Of a DNA stretch of 64,000 nt, positions 51,077 through 59,738 are shown one piece after another. Both the position numbers and the translations under genes were made by a program. Within the stretch, counting starts at the first letter, position 1. The number at the start of each line of letters is the position of its first letter. The DNA lies in contig UQUZ01000008.1 of assembly GCA_900544375.1 (NCBI GenBank), positions 1 through 64,000 of the forward strand, read 5' to 3'. Source of the stretch: an uncultured Oscillospiraceae bacterium (GTDB lineage Bacteria; Bacillota; Clostridia; Oscillospirales; Acutalibacteraceae). The notes under the pieces are model-generated. The model saw only the letters and a program-made list of their open reading frames with translations, ran no database searches and was not told the origin of the DNA.

Positions 51077-52066
51077 ATGCCTTTCATTGACTATTCTGAC
51101 TTGCCATCCGTTTTAACGGACTTTCTTCGCTATCTCGATGTGATTAAAAACAAATCTCCATTAACCGTGCAGGAGTATGCGACGGATCTTCGCACTTTTC
51201 TGCGTTTTCTTAAGCAATCGCGCGGTCTTGTATCTGCTGCTACTGATTTTGATGAAATCAATATTTCAGATATTGACATTGCATTTCTGCGCGCAGTTTC
51301 TCTCAGCGATGCCTATGCGTTTTTGTCCTATTGTAAAAATAAACGTCATAACAATGCAACCACCCGTTCGCGCAAAGTTTCTAGTATTCGTGGCTTTTTT
51401 AAATACTTAACGGTTCAAAGGAAAATATTGGATGAAAATCCCATGCAGGAGCTAGATACGCCAAAGCAGAAAAAGGCGCTTCCAAAATATTTAACACTTG
51501 ACCAGAGCATCAGTCTTTTGGAGCATATTGATGGTAAAAACAAAGAACGTGATTATTGTATGGTCACCTTTTTTCTTAATTGTGGGATGCGTCTTTCTGA
51601 ACTGGTGGGGCTGAATCTTTCCGATATTCATGATAATGAGATTATCCATGTAACCGGCAAGGGCGATAAAGAGCGCATTCTTTACCTCAACCAGGCCTGC
51701 CGGGATGCTCTGGCAGAATATTTGAAGGTGCGCCCTGTAGACGGCGTTAAGGATAAAAATGCACTCTTTCTCAGTAACCGGATGCAACGGATCAGCCCTA
51801 AAACGGTTCAGCATGTTGTTTATACATTTTTAGAAAAGGCGGGACTTGCCGGCCAAGGCCTATCGGTGCATAAGCTGCGCCATACGGCCGCAACGCTGAT
51901 GTATCAACATGGGAAAGTTGATGTTTTGGTGCTTAAAGAAATTTTAGGCCATGAAAATTTGGGAACAACAGAAATTTATACGCATATTATGGACGACCAG
52001 ATGAAATCAGCTGCCGAAGCGAATCCTTTGCATCGGCAAAAGGCGAAAAAGCAAGCTCAAAAATGA
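51077..52066 (+). CDS. Tyrosine recombinase, XerC-like
   Basis: A 329-residue recombinase: SAM-like N-domain (VLTDFLRYLDVIKNKSPLTVQEYATDLRTFLRFLK) and catalytic residues Arg in NCGMRLSELVGL, Lys in VTGKGDKERILYL, HKLRHTAATLMY, His in LGHENLGTTEIYTHI with the nucleophilic Tyr. The intact catalytic set and lack of phage genes suggest chromosomal XerC/XerD-type function rather than an integrase. ATG 51077 has no good ribosome binding site. It runs 10 bases into the end of convergent spoIIM. Confidence 0.88.
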   Translation: MPFIDYSDLPSVLTDFLRYLDVIKNKSPLTVQEYATDLRTFLRFLKQSRGLVSAATDFDEINISDIDIAFLRAVSLSDAYAFLSYCKNKRHNNATTRSRKVSSIRGFFKYLTVQRKILDENPMQELDTPKQKKALPKYLTLDQSISLLEHIDGKNKERDYCMVTFFLNCGMRLSELVGLNLSDIHDNEIIHVTGKGDKERILYLNQACRDALAEYLKVRPVDGVKDKNALFLSNRMQRISPKTVQHVVYTFLEKAGLAGQGLSVHKLRHTAATLMYQHGKVDVLVLKEILGHENLGTTEIYTHIMDDQMKSAAEANPLHRQKAKKQAQK

Positions 52067-52704
52067 AAGAAGCCGGAGAACGCTTTTGCAAACAGTGCAT
52101 CTGCCAAAGCGGCACAAGCCAGCAATATGAGCAACATTCCGAAACGTGCGCAATAAAGGCGAAAGTTATGGTAGCTATCCAGCGTTTTATTGCCGTTCAT
52201 TACTGCAAAAACATCCAGCGACATTGTAATCCCCTCCCGGCAACCAATCAATAGTGTAGCGGTAGACAAAATTGCTCCCGGCAGCAGGATCAGCATGCAA
52301 TAACCAACTCCTGCAAGCGCTTTGGTGCTGTATAAGTAACCGAATACAGCTCCCAAACCGAGCCCACGAAGAAAGGGCGCAAGCGCAAGAAACGGAAAGC
52401 CTATCGCACAAAGCCCTGCAATAAAGGCAACTGAGAGATAGATCAAATTTGAAAACAGTGAGTTGCACATGGTTGAAAACAGGGATTGCGAGTTACGAAT
52501 TGTGCTGTATTCCTGTAAAAGCTGCAAGAGCTGCTCTAGCCATTCGTGGTTGGCACTGTATTTCACGGATACCGCTCCAAACGCCATTCCGGCCGCAAAA
52601 AGCGCTGTTAAAAGAATCAATTTCCAACTGGAAGCAATGCGATCTACCAGCATTCCGTTTGGAAGGGGCCTTCTTTCATGCGGCCTGATCCGCCTTGTCC
52701 TCAT
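52057..52704 (-). CDS. spoIIM: Stage II sporulation protein M
   Basis: A 215-residue protein with five predicted helices and the SpoIIM (DUF95) segments FLRGLGLGAVFGYLY and LLPGAILSTATLLIGCREGI. SpoIIM, with SpoIID and SpoIIP, drives peptidoglycan degradation during engulfment. AAGGAGG lies 7 bases before ATG 52704. Its last bases overlap those of the convergent recombinase gene. Confidence 0.93.
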   Translation of the reverse strand: MRTRRIRPHERRPLPNGMLVDRIASSWKLILLTALFAAGMAFGAVSVKYSANHEWLEQLLQLLQEYSTIRNSQSLFSTMCNSLFSNLIYLSVAFIAGLCAIGFPFLALAPFLRGLGLGAVFGYLYSTKALAGVGYCMLILLPGAILSTATLLIGCREGITMSLDVFAVMNGNKTLDSYHNFRLYCARFGMLLILLACAALADALFAKAFSGFFHF

Positions 52705-52789
52705 TTTGTTTCCTCCTTTTTACACGTATCCTTAATAAGGTATGGCGCCGGGGAGGAAAATAGAACTCTAATGGATCTTGCTCAAAATA

Positions 52790-52842
52790 AAAAATATAAA
52801 GATCCTTTGCCTCTTCGCAAGAAAGAAGCAAAGGATCTTTTC
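52790..52842 (-). terminator. Terminator after scfB
   Basis: AAAGATCCTTTGC (52798-52810) pairs with GCAAAGGATCTTT (52828-52840); on the reverse strand a T-rich run follows. Confidence 0.88.
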
Positions 52843-52860
52843 GGTATTCTCTGATTCCAT

Positions 52861-54240
52861 TTATTCTTCAGGCTGTGCAAGCGCGGCTTTTATCATGATC
52901 GCGCACTCTAAGCGCTTTTGCTCCAGTGCGCAGGAAAGCTTGTGCGGCTTCAGAATATCACCAGCATATTGCAGATTATTGGCGTTGCAGCCGCCGCTGC
53001 AATAAAATTTAGCCCAGCAAGTGCGGCATTCCGATTTTTCATACACATTGGTTTTGGAGAAAAGCAGCTTTTTTTTCTGATCTAGCGAGCCGTCTAATAC
53101 GCTTCCCATTTTCCACTCATCCATCCCAACAAACTGATGGCAGGGATAAATATCGCCCTCTGGCGTGACTGCAACATATTCATTGCCGCAGCTGCACCCG
53201 CGCAGCCGTTTGATGGCGCAAGGGCCCTGGTCAAGATCCAGCATGAAGTGGAAAAAGTTGAACGCGTCTCCCCTTTTTTTTCTTTGAATAATTTCCCTTG
53301 CAAGGTTTTCATATTCCTCGTAAATGCGGGGAAGATCCTCTTCTGTCAGGGCGATGGGCAGCAGCTCCGGGTCTGCAACTACTGGCTCGATTGAAATCTG
53401 GTCAAACCCCAGCTCGCGCATATGGATCACATCTTTTGTGAAATCGAGATTTTTCTTTGTGAAGGTGCCGCGTACATAATATTGATCGAACTTCCCATTG
53501 CGGCGCTTTTCAACGAGCCGCTGGTATTTCGGCACGATGGCACCATAGCTACCGCTGCCGTCCACACGGAAGCGAAGCGAATCATTAATCTCTTTGCGCC
53601 CATCAATAGAGAGAACGACATTGGACATTTCACGGTTGATGTAATCGATTTTGTCATCTGTCAGCAGCAGGCCGTTGGTGGTGATCGTGAAGCGGAAATT
53701 TTTGTGATGCTCCTTTTCGATCGAACGGGCATATGCCACCACTTGCTTAACGACCTCAAAATTCATCAACGGCTCACCGCCAAAGAAATCCAGCTCCAGA
53801 TTATGGCGGTTTGCTGAGTGCTCAATCAAAAAGTCAATTGCGGCCTTTCCCACTTCAAAGGGCATTAGCTTGCGCCCATGGCCAAAATCGCCTTGTGCGG
53901 CAAAGCAATAGCTACAGCGCAGGTTACAGTCATGAGCAATATTCAGGCACATGGATTTTACGGGCGCGGGGCCCATCTGCGCAGCAAATGGTTCATAATC
54001 ATCGGAGGAAAATAAAAATCCATTTTGGTAGAGGCTATAGAGCTCTGCGTAGGCCTCTTGAATTTCTGCATCGCTGTATGTACCCTGTAATCGCTCGGCA
54101 ATTTTCTGTGGGCAGTTGGCCGGTAGAGGAGCTTCTAACCCATCGAGCAGCTCATAGGACAGCTGATCCACTACATGGACCGCCCCGCTGTTGACATCGA
54201 GCACAATATAAAAACCATTGAGATAAAATTTATGAATCAT
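52861..54240 (-). CDS. scfB: SCIFF ranthipeptide maturase (radical SAM, SPASM)
   Basis: A 459-residue radical SAM enzyme: N-terminal peptide-binding (RRE-like) region, the SAM-cluster CNLRCSYCFAAQG (about residues 105-117), FFGGEPLMNFE, and a C-terminal SPASM domain with CAIKRLRGCSCG, DIYPCHQF and CRTCWAKFYCSGGC. It installs thioether links between cysteines and other residues of the SCIFF precursor, whose gene scfA lies immediately upstream. A terminator between the two lowers scfB relative to scfA. Confidence 0.96.
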   Translation of the reverse strand: MIHKFYLNGFYIVLDVNSGAVHVVDQLSYELLDGLEAPLPANCPQKIAERLQGTYSDAEIQEAYAELYSLYQNGFLFSSDDYEPFAAQMGPAPVKSMCLNIAHDCNLRCSYCFAAQGDFGHGRKLMPFEVGKAAIDFLIEHSANRHNLELDFFGGEPLMNFEVVKQVVAYARSIEKEHHKNFRFTITTNGLLLTDDKIDYINREMSNVVLSIDGRKEINDSLRFRVDGSGSYGAIVPKYQRLVEKRRNGKFDQYYVRGTFTKKNLDFTKDVIHMRELGFDQISIEPVVADPELLPIALTEEDLPRIYEEYENLAREIIQRKKRGDAFNFFHFMLDLDQGPCAIKRLRGCSCGNEYVAVTPEGDIYPCHQFVGMDEWKMGSVLDGSLDQKKKLLFSKTNVYEKSECRTCWAKFYCSGGCNANNLQYAGDILKPHKLSCALEQKRLECAIMIKAALAQPEE

Positions 54241-54288
54241 TCCTGGATTATCCTTTCCGCACCGCTCTGTGGCTGCATTTTACGGCAT

Positions 54289-54324
54289 GAAAAATTAAGG
54301 GACAGTCTCCTGCCCCTTAATTTG
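54289..54324 (-). terminator. Partial terminator between scfA and scfB
   Basis: On the reverse strand AAATTAAGGG pairs with CCCTTAATTT followed by T-rich sequence, 22 bases after the scfA stop. It would let abundant precursor be made with less maturase. Confidence 0.75.
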
Positions 54325-54345
54325 AAGCCGATTTGATTGGAGTGC

Positions 54346-54483
54346 TTATTTCTCACACTTCTGATTGGCAACCGTGCAAGACGTTTTGCAGGCAGACTGG
54401 CAGGATGCCTGGCATTCGCCACAGCCGCCTTTGGCAGCGCTCTTCTTCAAATTCGCCTGATTTAACGTTACGATATGTTTCAT
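54346..54483 (-). CDS. scfA: SCIFF ranthipeptide precursor (six cysteines in forty-five residues)
   Basis: A 45-residue peptide too short for usual gene calls: it starts MKHIVTLNQANLKKSAAKGG and carries six cysteines (positions 21, 24, 28, 32, 36, 43) in GGCGECQASCQSACKTSC and ANQKC. This is the almost invariant SCIFF peptide of Clostridia, modified by ScfB to give thioether bridges. AGGAGG lies 9 bases before ATG 54483. A good promoter lies 35 bases upstream. Confidence 0.97.
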   Translation of the reverse strand: MKHIVTLNQANLKKSAAKGGCGECQASCQSACKTSCTVANQKCEK

Positions 54484-54517
54484 CACAATATCCTCCTACT
54501 GATCTGATAATATTTAA

Positions 54518-54546
54518 ATTATAGCACACTGATCTCTGATTTTCAA
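54518..54546 (-). promoter_or_regulatory. scfAB promoter
   Basis: Reverse strand TTGAAA (54541-54546), 17-base spacer, TATAAT (54518-54523). Confidence 0.85.
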
Positions 54547-54549
54547 TCT

Positions 54550-54692
54550 ATAATATTGGGAAAATTTAGCCCGTATAGGGCAGCGCAAAACGGTTATCCT
54601 ATTTGCAGCGGAACAGGATATAAAAAAGCGTTTGCTGTCCTTCTCCGCAAGCCGTTTATGTGGGGGCAACCCAGCATAAACGGTGTTTTTTT
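54550..54692 (+). ncRNA. Candidate structured RNA or attenuator ending in a strong terminator
   Basis: A forward TATAAT (54549-54554) precedes a segment with hairpins GCCC-N5-GGGC, TATCCT-N-AGGATA and a nested GCGGA/TCCGC stem, ending with CCGTTTATGTGGG (54652-54664) paired to CCCA-CATAAACGG (54670-54683) and T7. An AAACGG near 54578 could pair with CCGTTT instead, as in an attenuator. No known riboswitch class is recognised. It is 320 bases before kamA and need not control it. The remaining 54693-55009 is AT-rich without a gene. Confidence 0.4.
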
Positions 54693-55009
54693 ATGGTAGA
54701 AAAGCTTAAAGATACTTAATGTGACATATCGTTTTTTTCTTTTACGCAAGGGTGGCAGCCAACAGGCGTAAGGCCATAACGAATATAAAACAACAAAGCC
54801 CGCCTGTCATCCGGATCATCTTTCCTCTAACTTTGGAATGTTTTTTATTGGTTTTGCTTGTTTTGAAACAGAATATGTAAATCATTATAGAATAATCTGA
54901 CGAAAAATCAACTGATAAACTGAATATAATTTTATTTATTCATAAACAAGTCATAGAATCATGTTATGATTATAAACAGAATTTTATGGATACCACCAAG
55001 GAGGCAATT

Positions 55010-56098
55010 ATGAGCTGGCAAGAAGAATTGAAAAATAATGTAACAACAATTGAGGAGCTTGCAAAATATATTCCTTTCGAAAGCTCTGAAATTGAAAAAT
55101 TAGAGTCCATTGTCAAAGATTTTCCGATGTCCATCCCCCGCTATTATCTTTCCCTGATTGATCCAAACGATCCGAATGACCCAATCCGCAAAATGAGCCT
55201 TCCGGCATTGGAGGAGCTTGATGACGCAGGCATGTGGGATACCAGCGGCGAGGCGAGCAACACCAAAACAGAGGGCTTGCAGCATAAATATGCACAGACA
55301 ACCTTGATTCTCTCCACCAGCAAATGTGCTATGTATTGCCGCCACTGCTTCCGCAAGCGTTTGGTAGGCACATCCGATGAGGAAGTGGCAAAGACGTTTG
55401 CACCGATCCTCTCCTACATCAAGGAACATCAGGAGATCAATAACGTCCTGATTTCCGGCGGAGACTCCTTTTTGAATAACAATCAGGTGATTGCGTATTA
55501 CTTAAAAGAGCTTTCCGGTATTGAGCATCTTGATTTCATCCGTTTTGGCACGAGAATTCCTGTCTCCCTCCCCTCCCGTATCACAGAAGATCCGGAGCTG
55601 ATTGATATCCTGCGGGAATATGGCAAGAAAAAGACGATTTATGTGACGACGCAGTTTAATCATACCAACGAATTGACCCCGCAGGCCATCGCTTCAGTTG
55701 ACTTACTGCTCAGCGCCGGTGTGATCGTAAATAACCAGACCGTCTTACTCCGCGGCGTAAACGACGATCCGGACACACTGGCAAACCTCTTCAATTCCCT
55801 GATCCGCAACCGTATCATCCCCTACTACATCTTCCAGTGCAGGCCGGTCACTCATGTGAAAACGCAGTTTCAGGTGCCGCTTGCGGAAGGCGCAAAAATC
55901 GTGGATCAGGCCAAGGCGAAGTGCAATGGCTTCAGCAAGCGTGTGCGCTATGCAATGTCGCACGAAACCGGCAAAATTGAAATCCTCGGCATGTTGAATG
56001 ACAAAGAGATGCTCTTCAAATACCATCAGGCCAAAGATCCAAAAAACAGCAGCCGTATCTTTACGGTGGAGTTGGAGGATAGGCAAGCCTGGCTTTAA
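55010..56098 (+). CDS. KamA-family radical SAM aminomutase-like enzyme
   Basis: A 362-residue protein with the SAM cluster STSKCAMYCRHCFRKRLVG (C-x3-C-x2-C, about residues 105-112), VLISGGDSFLNNN, and a C-terminal MSHETGKIEILGM where the lysine may hold PLP. It resembles lysine/glutamate 2,3-aminomutases but is shorter than lysine 2,3-aminomutase and lacks the classic GGGGK loop, so the amino acid substrate is uncertain. ATG 55010 has AAGGAGG 5 bases upstream; the frame opens earlier at 54986. No lysine-fermentation genes are nearby. Confidence 0.85.
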   Translation: MSWQEELKNNVTTIEELAKYIPFESSEIEKLESIVKDFPMSIPRYYLSLIDPNDPNDPIRKMSLPALEELDDAGMWDTSGEASNTKTEGLQHKYAQTTLILSTSKCAMYCRHCFRKRLVGTSDEEVAKTFAPILSYIKEHQEINNVLISGGDSFLNNNQVIAYYLKELSGIEHLDFIRFGTRIPVSLPSRITEDPELIDILREYGKKKTIYVTTQFNHTNELTPQAIASVDLLLSAGVIVNNQTVLLRGVNDDPDTLANLFNSLIRNRIIPYYIFQCRPVTHVKTQFQVPLAEGAKIVDQAKAKCNGFSKRVRYAMSHETGKIEILGMLNDKEMLFKYHQAKDPKNSSRIFTVELEDRQAWL

Positions 56099-56109
56099 AA
56101 GAAATTTAC

Positions 56110-56150
56110 GCAGTGGGTATTGCATTGATGCGATTACCCACTGCTTTTAT
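56110..56150 (+). terminator. Terminator after kamA-like gene
   Basis: GCAGTGGGTA (56110-56119) pairs with TACCCACTGC (56135-56144), then TTTTATTT. Confidence 0.9.
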
Positions 56151-56168
56151 TTATAAATAAAACAAAGC

Positions 56169-56208
56169 GCACCGAAGAGATGATTCATCCGCTTCGGTGC
56201 GTTCTTTT
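56169..56208 (-). terminator. Terminator after ileS
   Basis: GCACCGAAG (56169-56177) pairs with CTTCGGTGC (56192-56200); the reverse strand continues into a T-rich run. Confidence 0.85.
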
Positions 56209-56218
56209 TGAAACAATT

Positions 56219-59200
56219 TTACTCAGCCTTTAACACTGCGATCGTTACAGAATCGGAGCCAACCTCAATTTCTTTGGTCAGATCAGCCTGTGTCATGGGC
56301 GCAAACGACAGTTTATCAGCGAGCAGCTCTGCCGCAATGTGAGATTGCTGTGCCGCCAAAGCCTCCGAAAGGAAGGCGCTGCCCGTTACAATCGCCGCCT
56401 GGATATGCTGTTCCACCTGGTAGCCCGCTTCCTTGCGAAGCAGCTGGCACTGGCGGATGATATCGCGCACCGCGCCCTCTGCACGTAAAGCGTCGGTTAA
56501 AACCGTGTCAAGGGCAATCGCCACGCCCTCCCCGCATTCTGCGGAAACGATCCCAGCCTTGGTTTTTGACTGGCGCGCAAAGAGATCAACGTCGAATGTG
56601 CCTTCCCAGCCTGGCACTGCAATTTGTTTGCCCGCATCGAAGGCCGCAACCATCGCGCGCATTTCGTCAGCAGATGCAGCCTCTAAGGTTTGTTTCATTT
56701 GATTGACGTTCTGCTTGAGCACCGCGCCGGCAGCCTTGAAATTAACGCTCAGATAAGCATCCTCCAACAGGTTAAAATCCTGAATATATACAATTTCTTT
56801 CACATTGAGCTCATCCAGTACATTCTTTTCGAATACGCGGATTTGATTGGCAACAGCCTCCTCGCAGCAAATATAGAGCTTTTGAAGCGGTTGGCGCACC
56901 TTGAGCTGCTGCTCATTGCGCAGGCGCATAGCTGTGGCAATCACTGCGCGGGCACGTTCCGTCTGCTCGATTACGCCATCATCTGCAATCCCCTCCAGCG
57001 GCTGCGGCCAATCGCTCAAATGAACGCTAATGGGGGCGTTAGGCATCACCTTGCGGGTTAGCTCCTGCCAAATATGCTCCGTCATAAACGGGATGATGGG
57101 AGACATCACCTGCACGCAGGTGTTCAGCGCATAAAAGAGCGCCCAATACGCTACCATCTTATCGGCCTCATCCTCCGTTTTCCAGAAACGGCGGCGGTTG
57201 GTGCGGATATACCAGTTGGAGATATCGTCTACAAACACTTCAAAATCCTTCACGAGCAGGTAGGTCTTATAATCATCCATCACCTCTGTTGCCCGCTTGA
57301 TAAAGGCATTGGTGCGCAGCACCAGCCAACGGTCAGTCGGTGTAAGCTTGCCGAAAGCAGGTTGATATCCCTCTAAAACCGGCTTATCGATCTGCGCATA
57401 GGTGTTGAAAAAGGTGAAAATATTCCAGAAGGAAAGCAGCTTTCGGCGCGCTTCGTCCCCCAGGTTATAGCCAAAGCGAACATCGTTTGCCACCGGCGCA
57501 CCTGCATACATATAACGGATGGTATCCGCGCCGATTTTTTCGGCAGCCTCGTCGAATTTAATCATGAACCCGGTTTTTGAAAACTTGGAGCCATCCTCTG
57601 ACACCACGGTATTGTAAGAGAGCACGCGGTCATACGGCGCGCGATCCTCTAAAACAACACTCATAAAGAGCATGGAATAGAACCACAGGCGCACTTGCTC
57701 ACGCATCTCCGTAATCCATTCGGCCGGGTAATTTTTGCGCCACGCCTCTTTATCGTCAAAATAGCCGAGCGTGGAAAATGGAACGATACCTGCGTCCAGC
57801 CACACATCACCGATTTCACTGATGCGGGAAACCTCATGGCCGCATTCCGGGCATTTAATTTTAATCTCGTCAATCCATGGCCTGTGCATCTCGGGCAACG
57901 CGTCCACTTTTGCCGGGTCGGTACTCAGCCTCTTTAACTCCTCTTTGGAGCCGACTACGGTCAGATGGCCGCAATGCTCACAGGGGTAAAAGGGCAGCGG
58001 CATCCCATAATACCGCTTGCGGGAAATATTCCAGTCGCCCATATTGTTGAGCCAATCCTGCATCCGCTTGCCGTTGGAGGCAGGCTCCCACTTCACCTTT
58101 TCTGCCGCAGCAATCAGGCGGGGCTTCAGCTCCTGCGTGCGAATATACCAGGCGGGCACCAGGCGGAAAATCACCTCAGATTTGCACCGCCAGCAGACCG
58201 GGTAGCTGTGCTCATATTCCATTACCTTATAGAGCTTACCGGCTTCTTCAAGCTTTTGAAAAACCTCATCCGCAATATCATGGCTGTTTTTACCCGTCAT
58301 CCAGCCGAATTTATCAAGGAAAAGCCCCATGTCGTCTACCGGCATAATCTGCGCAAGGCCGAGCCGGAGGCCAAGCTCATAGTCTTCTACGCCGCACCCG
58401 GGCGCAATGTGGACGATACCAGTGCCTTCGTCCGCCGCAACATCCTCCCACGCAACGATAGAATGATCGACTCCCTGCTGCGCCTCAAACTCTGGGAAGC
58501 AGGTTTCAAACTTTAGGCCTACCAGCTCATCGCCTTTGAAAGCCCGCAGAACTTCTACCTTGTCGTCTCCCAAATACTTAATCGCATTTTTTGCCAGCAC
58601 GATCGGTTGTTCGTCGCTTTTCACCTTCACTTCCACATAATCAATCTCCGGGTTAACGGCGAGGGAAACATTGGCGGAAAGCGTCCACGGAGTTGTCGTC
58701 CAAGCAAGCATCTTGAAATTGCGATCCACGACCGGCAGCTTGAAAAAAACGGATTTGTGCTTCATCATCTTGTAAGAACCGGTCATTTCGTGCTCAGAGA
58801 GCGAGGTGCCGCACCGCGGGCACCATGGCATGGGCTTATATTCGCGCTCAATCCAGCCATGCTCGTGGCAGGTTTTTAAGAAATGCCAGATGCCGCCGAT
58901 GTTTTTATCCGTATGCGTGAAGTAGGAGTTTTCCCAATCCATCCATTGGCCCAGGCGCTTGGATTGCTCCGTAATAATGCCGGAAAACCGCTGGACGCGC
59001 TCCACACATTTGCGCGTGAACTTGTCCATTCCATAGGCCTCAATGTCTTTTTTCGTATGGAAGCCGAGTTCCTTCTCTACTTCGACCTCAACCCATAATC
59101 CCTGTGCATCGAAGCCGTTTTGGTAGCGGCAATCATAGCCGCGCATGCCTTTATAACGAATGAACGTATCCTTCAGCGTCCGGCCCCAGGCATGATGGAT

Positions 59201-59359
59201 CCCCATGGGATTATTCGCAGTAATCGGCCCGTCAAGAAAACGGAACATTTCATGCCCATGATTTTTTTCACGCAGCCTGTTAAAGCAATCATTTTCCTCC
59301 CAAAACTGCATGACGCTGTGCTCCAGATCGACGAAGCTGTTTTTTTCTGACTCTGCCAA
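56219..59359 (-). CDS. ileS: Isoleucyl-tRNA synthetase with altered HIGH and KMSKS motifs
   Basis: A 1046-residue class I synthetase: CP1 editing domain (WTTTPWTLSANVSLAV), MGDWNISRKRYYGMPLPFY, zinc-type CPRCG and CEHCGH/CPECGH clusters, a long C-terminal anticodon domain. The HIGH site reads GIHH (residues 53-56, in NNPMGIHHAWGRT) and the KMSKS loop reads KFSKT (about 591). Type 2 IleRS with a natural GxHH swap has been reported with extreme mupirocin resistance. TTG 59359 is chosen because GGAGGGC lies 5 bases upstream; the open frame to 59602 is promoter region. No T-box precedes it. Confidence 0.83.
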   Translation of the reverse strand: MAESEKNSFVDLEHSVMQFWEENDCFNRLREKNHGHEMFRFLDGPITANNPMGIHHAWGRTLKDTFIRYKGMRGYDCRYQNGFDAQGLWVEVEVEKELGFHTKKDIEAYGMDKFTRKCVERVQRFSGIITEQSKRLGQWMDWENSYFTHTDKNIGGIWHFLKTCHEHGWIEREYKPMPWCPRCGTSLSEHEMTGSYKMMKHKSVFFKLPVVDRNFKMLAWTTTPWTLSANVSLAVNPEIDYVEVKVKSDEQPIVLAKNAIKYLGDDKVEVLRAFKGDELVGLKFETCFPEFEAQQGVDHSIVAWEDVAADEGTGIVHIAPGCGVEDYELGLRLGLAQIMPVDDMGLFLDKFGWMTGKNSHDIADEVFQKLEEAGKLYKVMEYEHSYPVCWRCKSEVIFRLVPAWYIRTQELKPRLIAAAEKVKWEPASNGKRMQDWLNNMGDWNISRKRYYGMPLPFYPCEHCGHLTVVGSKEELKRLSTDPAKVDALPEMHRPWIDEIKIKCPECGHEVSRISEIGDVWLDAGIVPFSTLGYFDDKEAWRKNYPAEWITEMREQVRLWFYSMLFMSVVLEDRAPYDRVLSYNTVVSEDGSKFSKTGFMIKFDEAAEKIGADTIRYMYAGAPVANDVRFGYNLGDEARRKLLSFWNIFTFFNTYAQIDKPVLEGYQPAFGKLTPTDRWLVLRTNAFIKRATEVMDDYKTYLLVKDFEVFVDDISNWYIRTNRRRFWKTEDEADKMVAYWALFYALNTCVQVMSPIIPFMTEHIWQELTRKVMPNAPISVHLSDWPQPLEGIADDGVIEQTERARAVIATAMRLRNEQQLKVRQPLQKLYICCEEAVANQIRVFEKNVLDELNVKEIVYIQDFNLLEDAYLSVNFKAAGAVLKQNVNQMKQTLEAASADEMRAMVAAFDAGKQIAVPGWEGTFDVDLFARQSKTKAGIVSAECGEGVAIALDTVLTDALRAEGAVRDIIRQCQLLRKEAGYQVEQHIQAAIVTGSAFLSEALAAQQSHIAAELLADKLSFAPMTQADLTKEIEVGSDSVTIAVLKAE

Positions 59360-59419
59360 TGTAAGCCCTCCAGTATAGTGAAAATACGATTGCAAATGCA
59401 ACAAAGTATAAACAATATA

Positions 59420-59448
59420 ATTATACACATGCAAAATGCACATTGCAA
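59420..59448 (-). promoter_or_regulatory. ileS promoter
   Basis: Reverse strand TTGCAA (59443-59448), 17-base spacer, TATAAT (59420-59425), giving a leader of about 55 bases, too short for a T-box. Confidence 0.75.
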
Positions 59449-59579
59449 GTGCCTTGGCGAGCCGTTCTCCGATTTTATTGCTTTTTTCGGGTGTTAGTGG
59501 CGCGGAATACCATCTGGATGGCAGGATCCGGATTGAAACTGATGCCCTGTAGCGAATGGAAATGCGCTCCAATTTTATG

Positions 59580-59715
59580 AATTTATCATAAATTTTTTGC
59601 ATTTTATTTGACCTGTTTTCGTTGATATGCTAGGATGAAGTCACCGATGAAATGGGAGGAGGTGTAGCAGCAAGGCAGCTTTGTTTTTGACATAACGTCC
59701 AAATTTTTATGTTAT
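59580..59715 (+). promoter_or_regulatory. Tandem promoters and palindrome before the surface protein gene
   Basis: Two forward promoters: TTGACC (59608-59613)-17-TAGGAT (59631-59636) and TTGACA (59687-59692)-17-TGTTAT (59710-59715). Upstream of both, AATTTAT-C-ATAAATT (59580-59594) is a perfect palindrome. The rest of the 59360-59738 gap shows no gene. Confidence 0.6.
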
Positions 59716-59738
59716 AGAAAGATATAGGAGGAAGAACC

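Noticed and set aside
51077..52066. XerC-like gene as phage integrase of a mobile element
   Set aside because: No phage genes, direct repeats or tRNA nearby and the catalytic set fits Xer recombinases.
54550..54692. Lysine riboswitch for the kamA-like gene
   Set aside because: Expected lysine-riboswitch sequence blocks and multi-helix junction are not seen, and the gene starts over 300 bases later.
59360..59735. T-box leader for ileS
   Set aside because: No TGGTACCGCG-like box or terminator exists upstream of ileS; the promoter leaves only about 55 leader bases.
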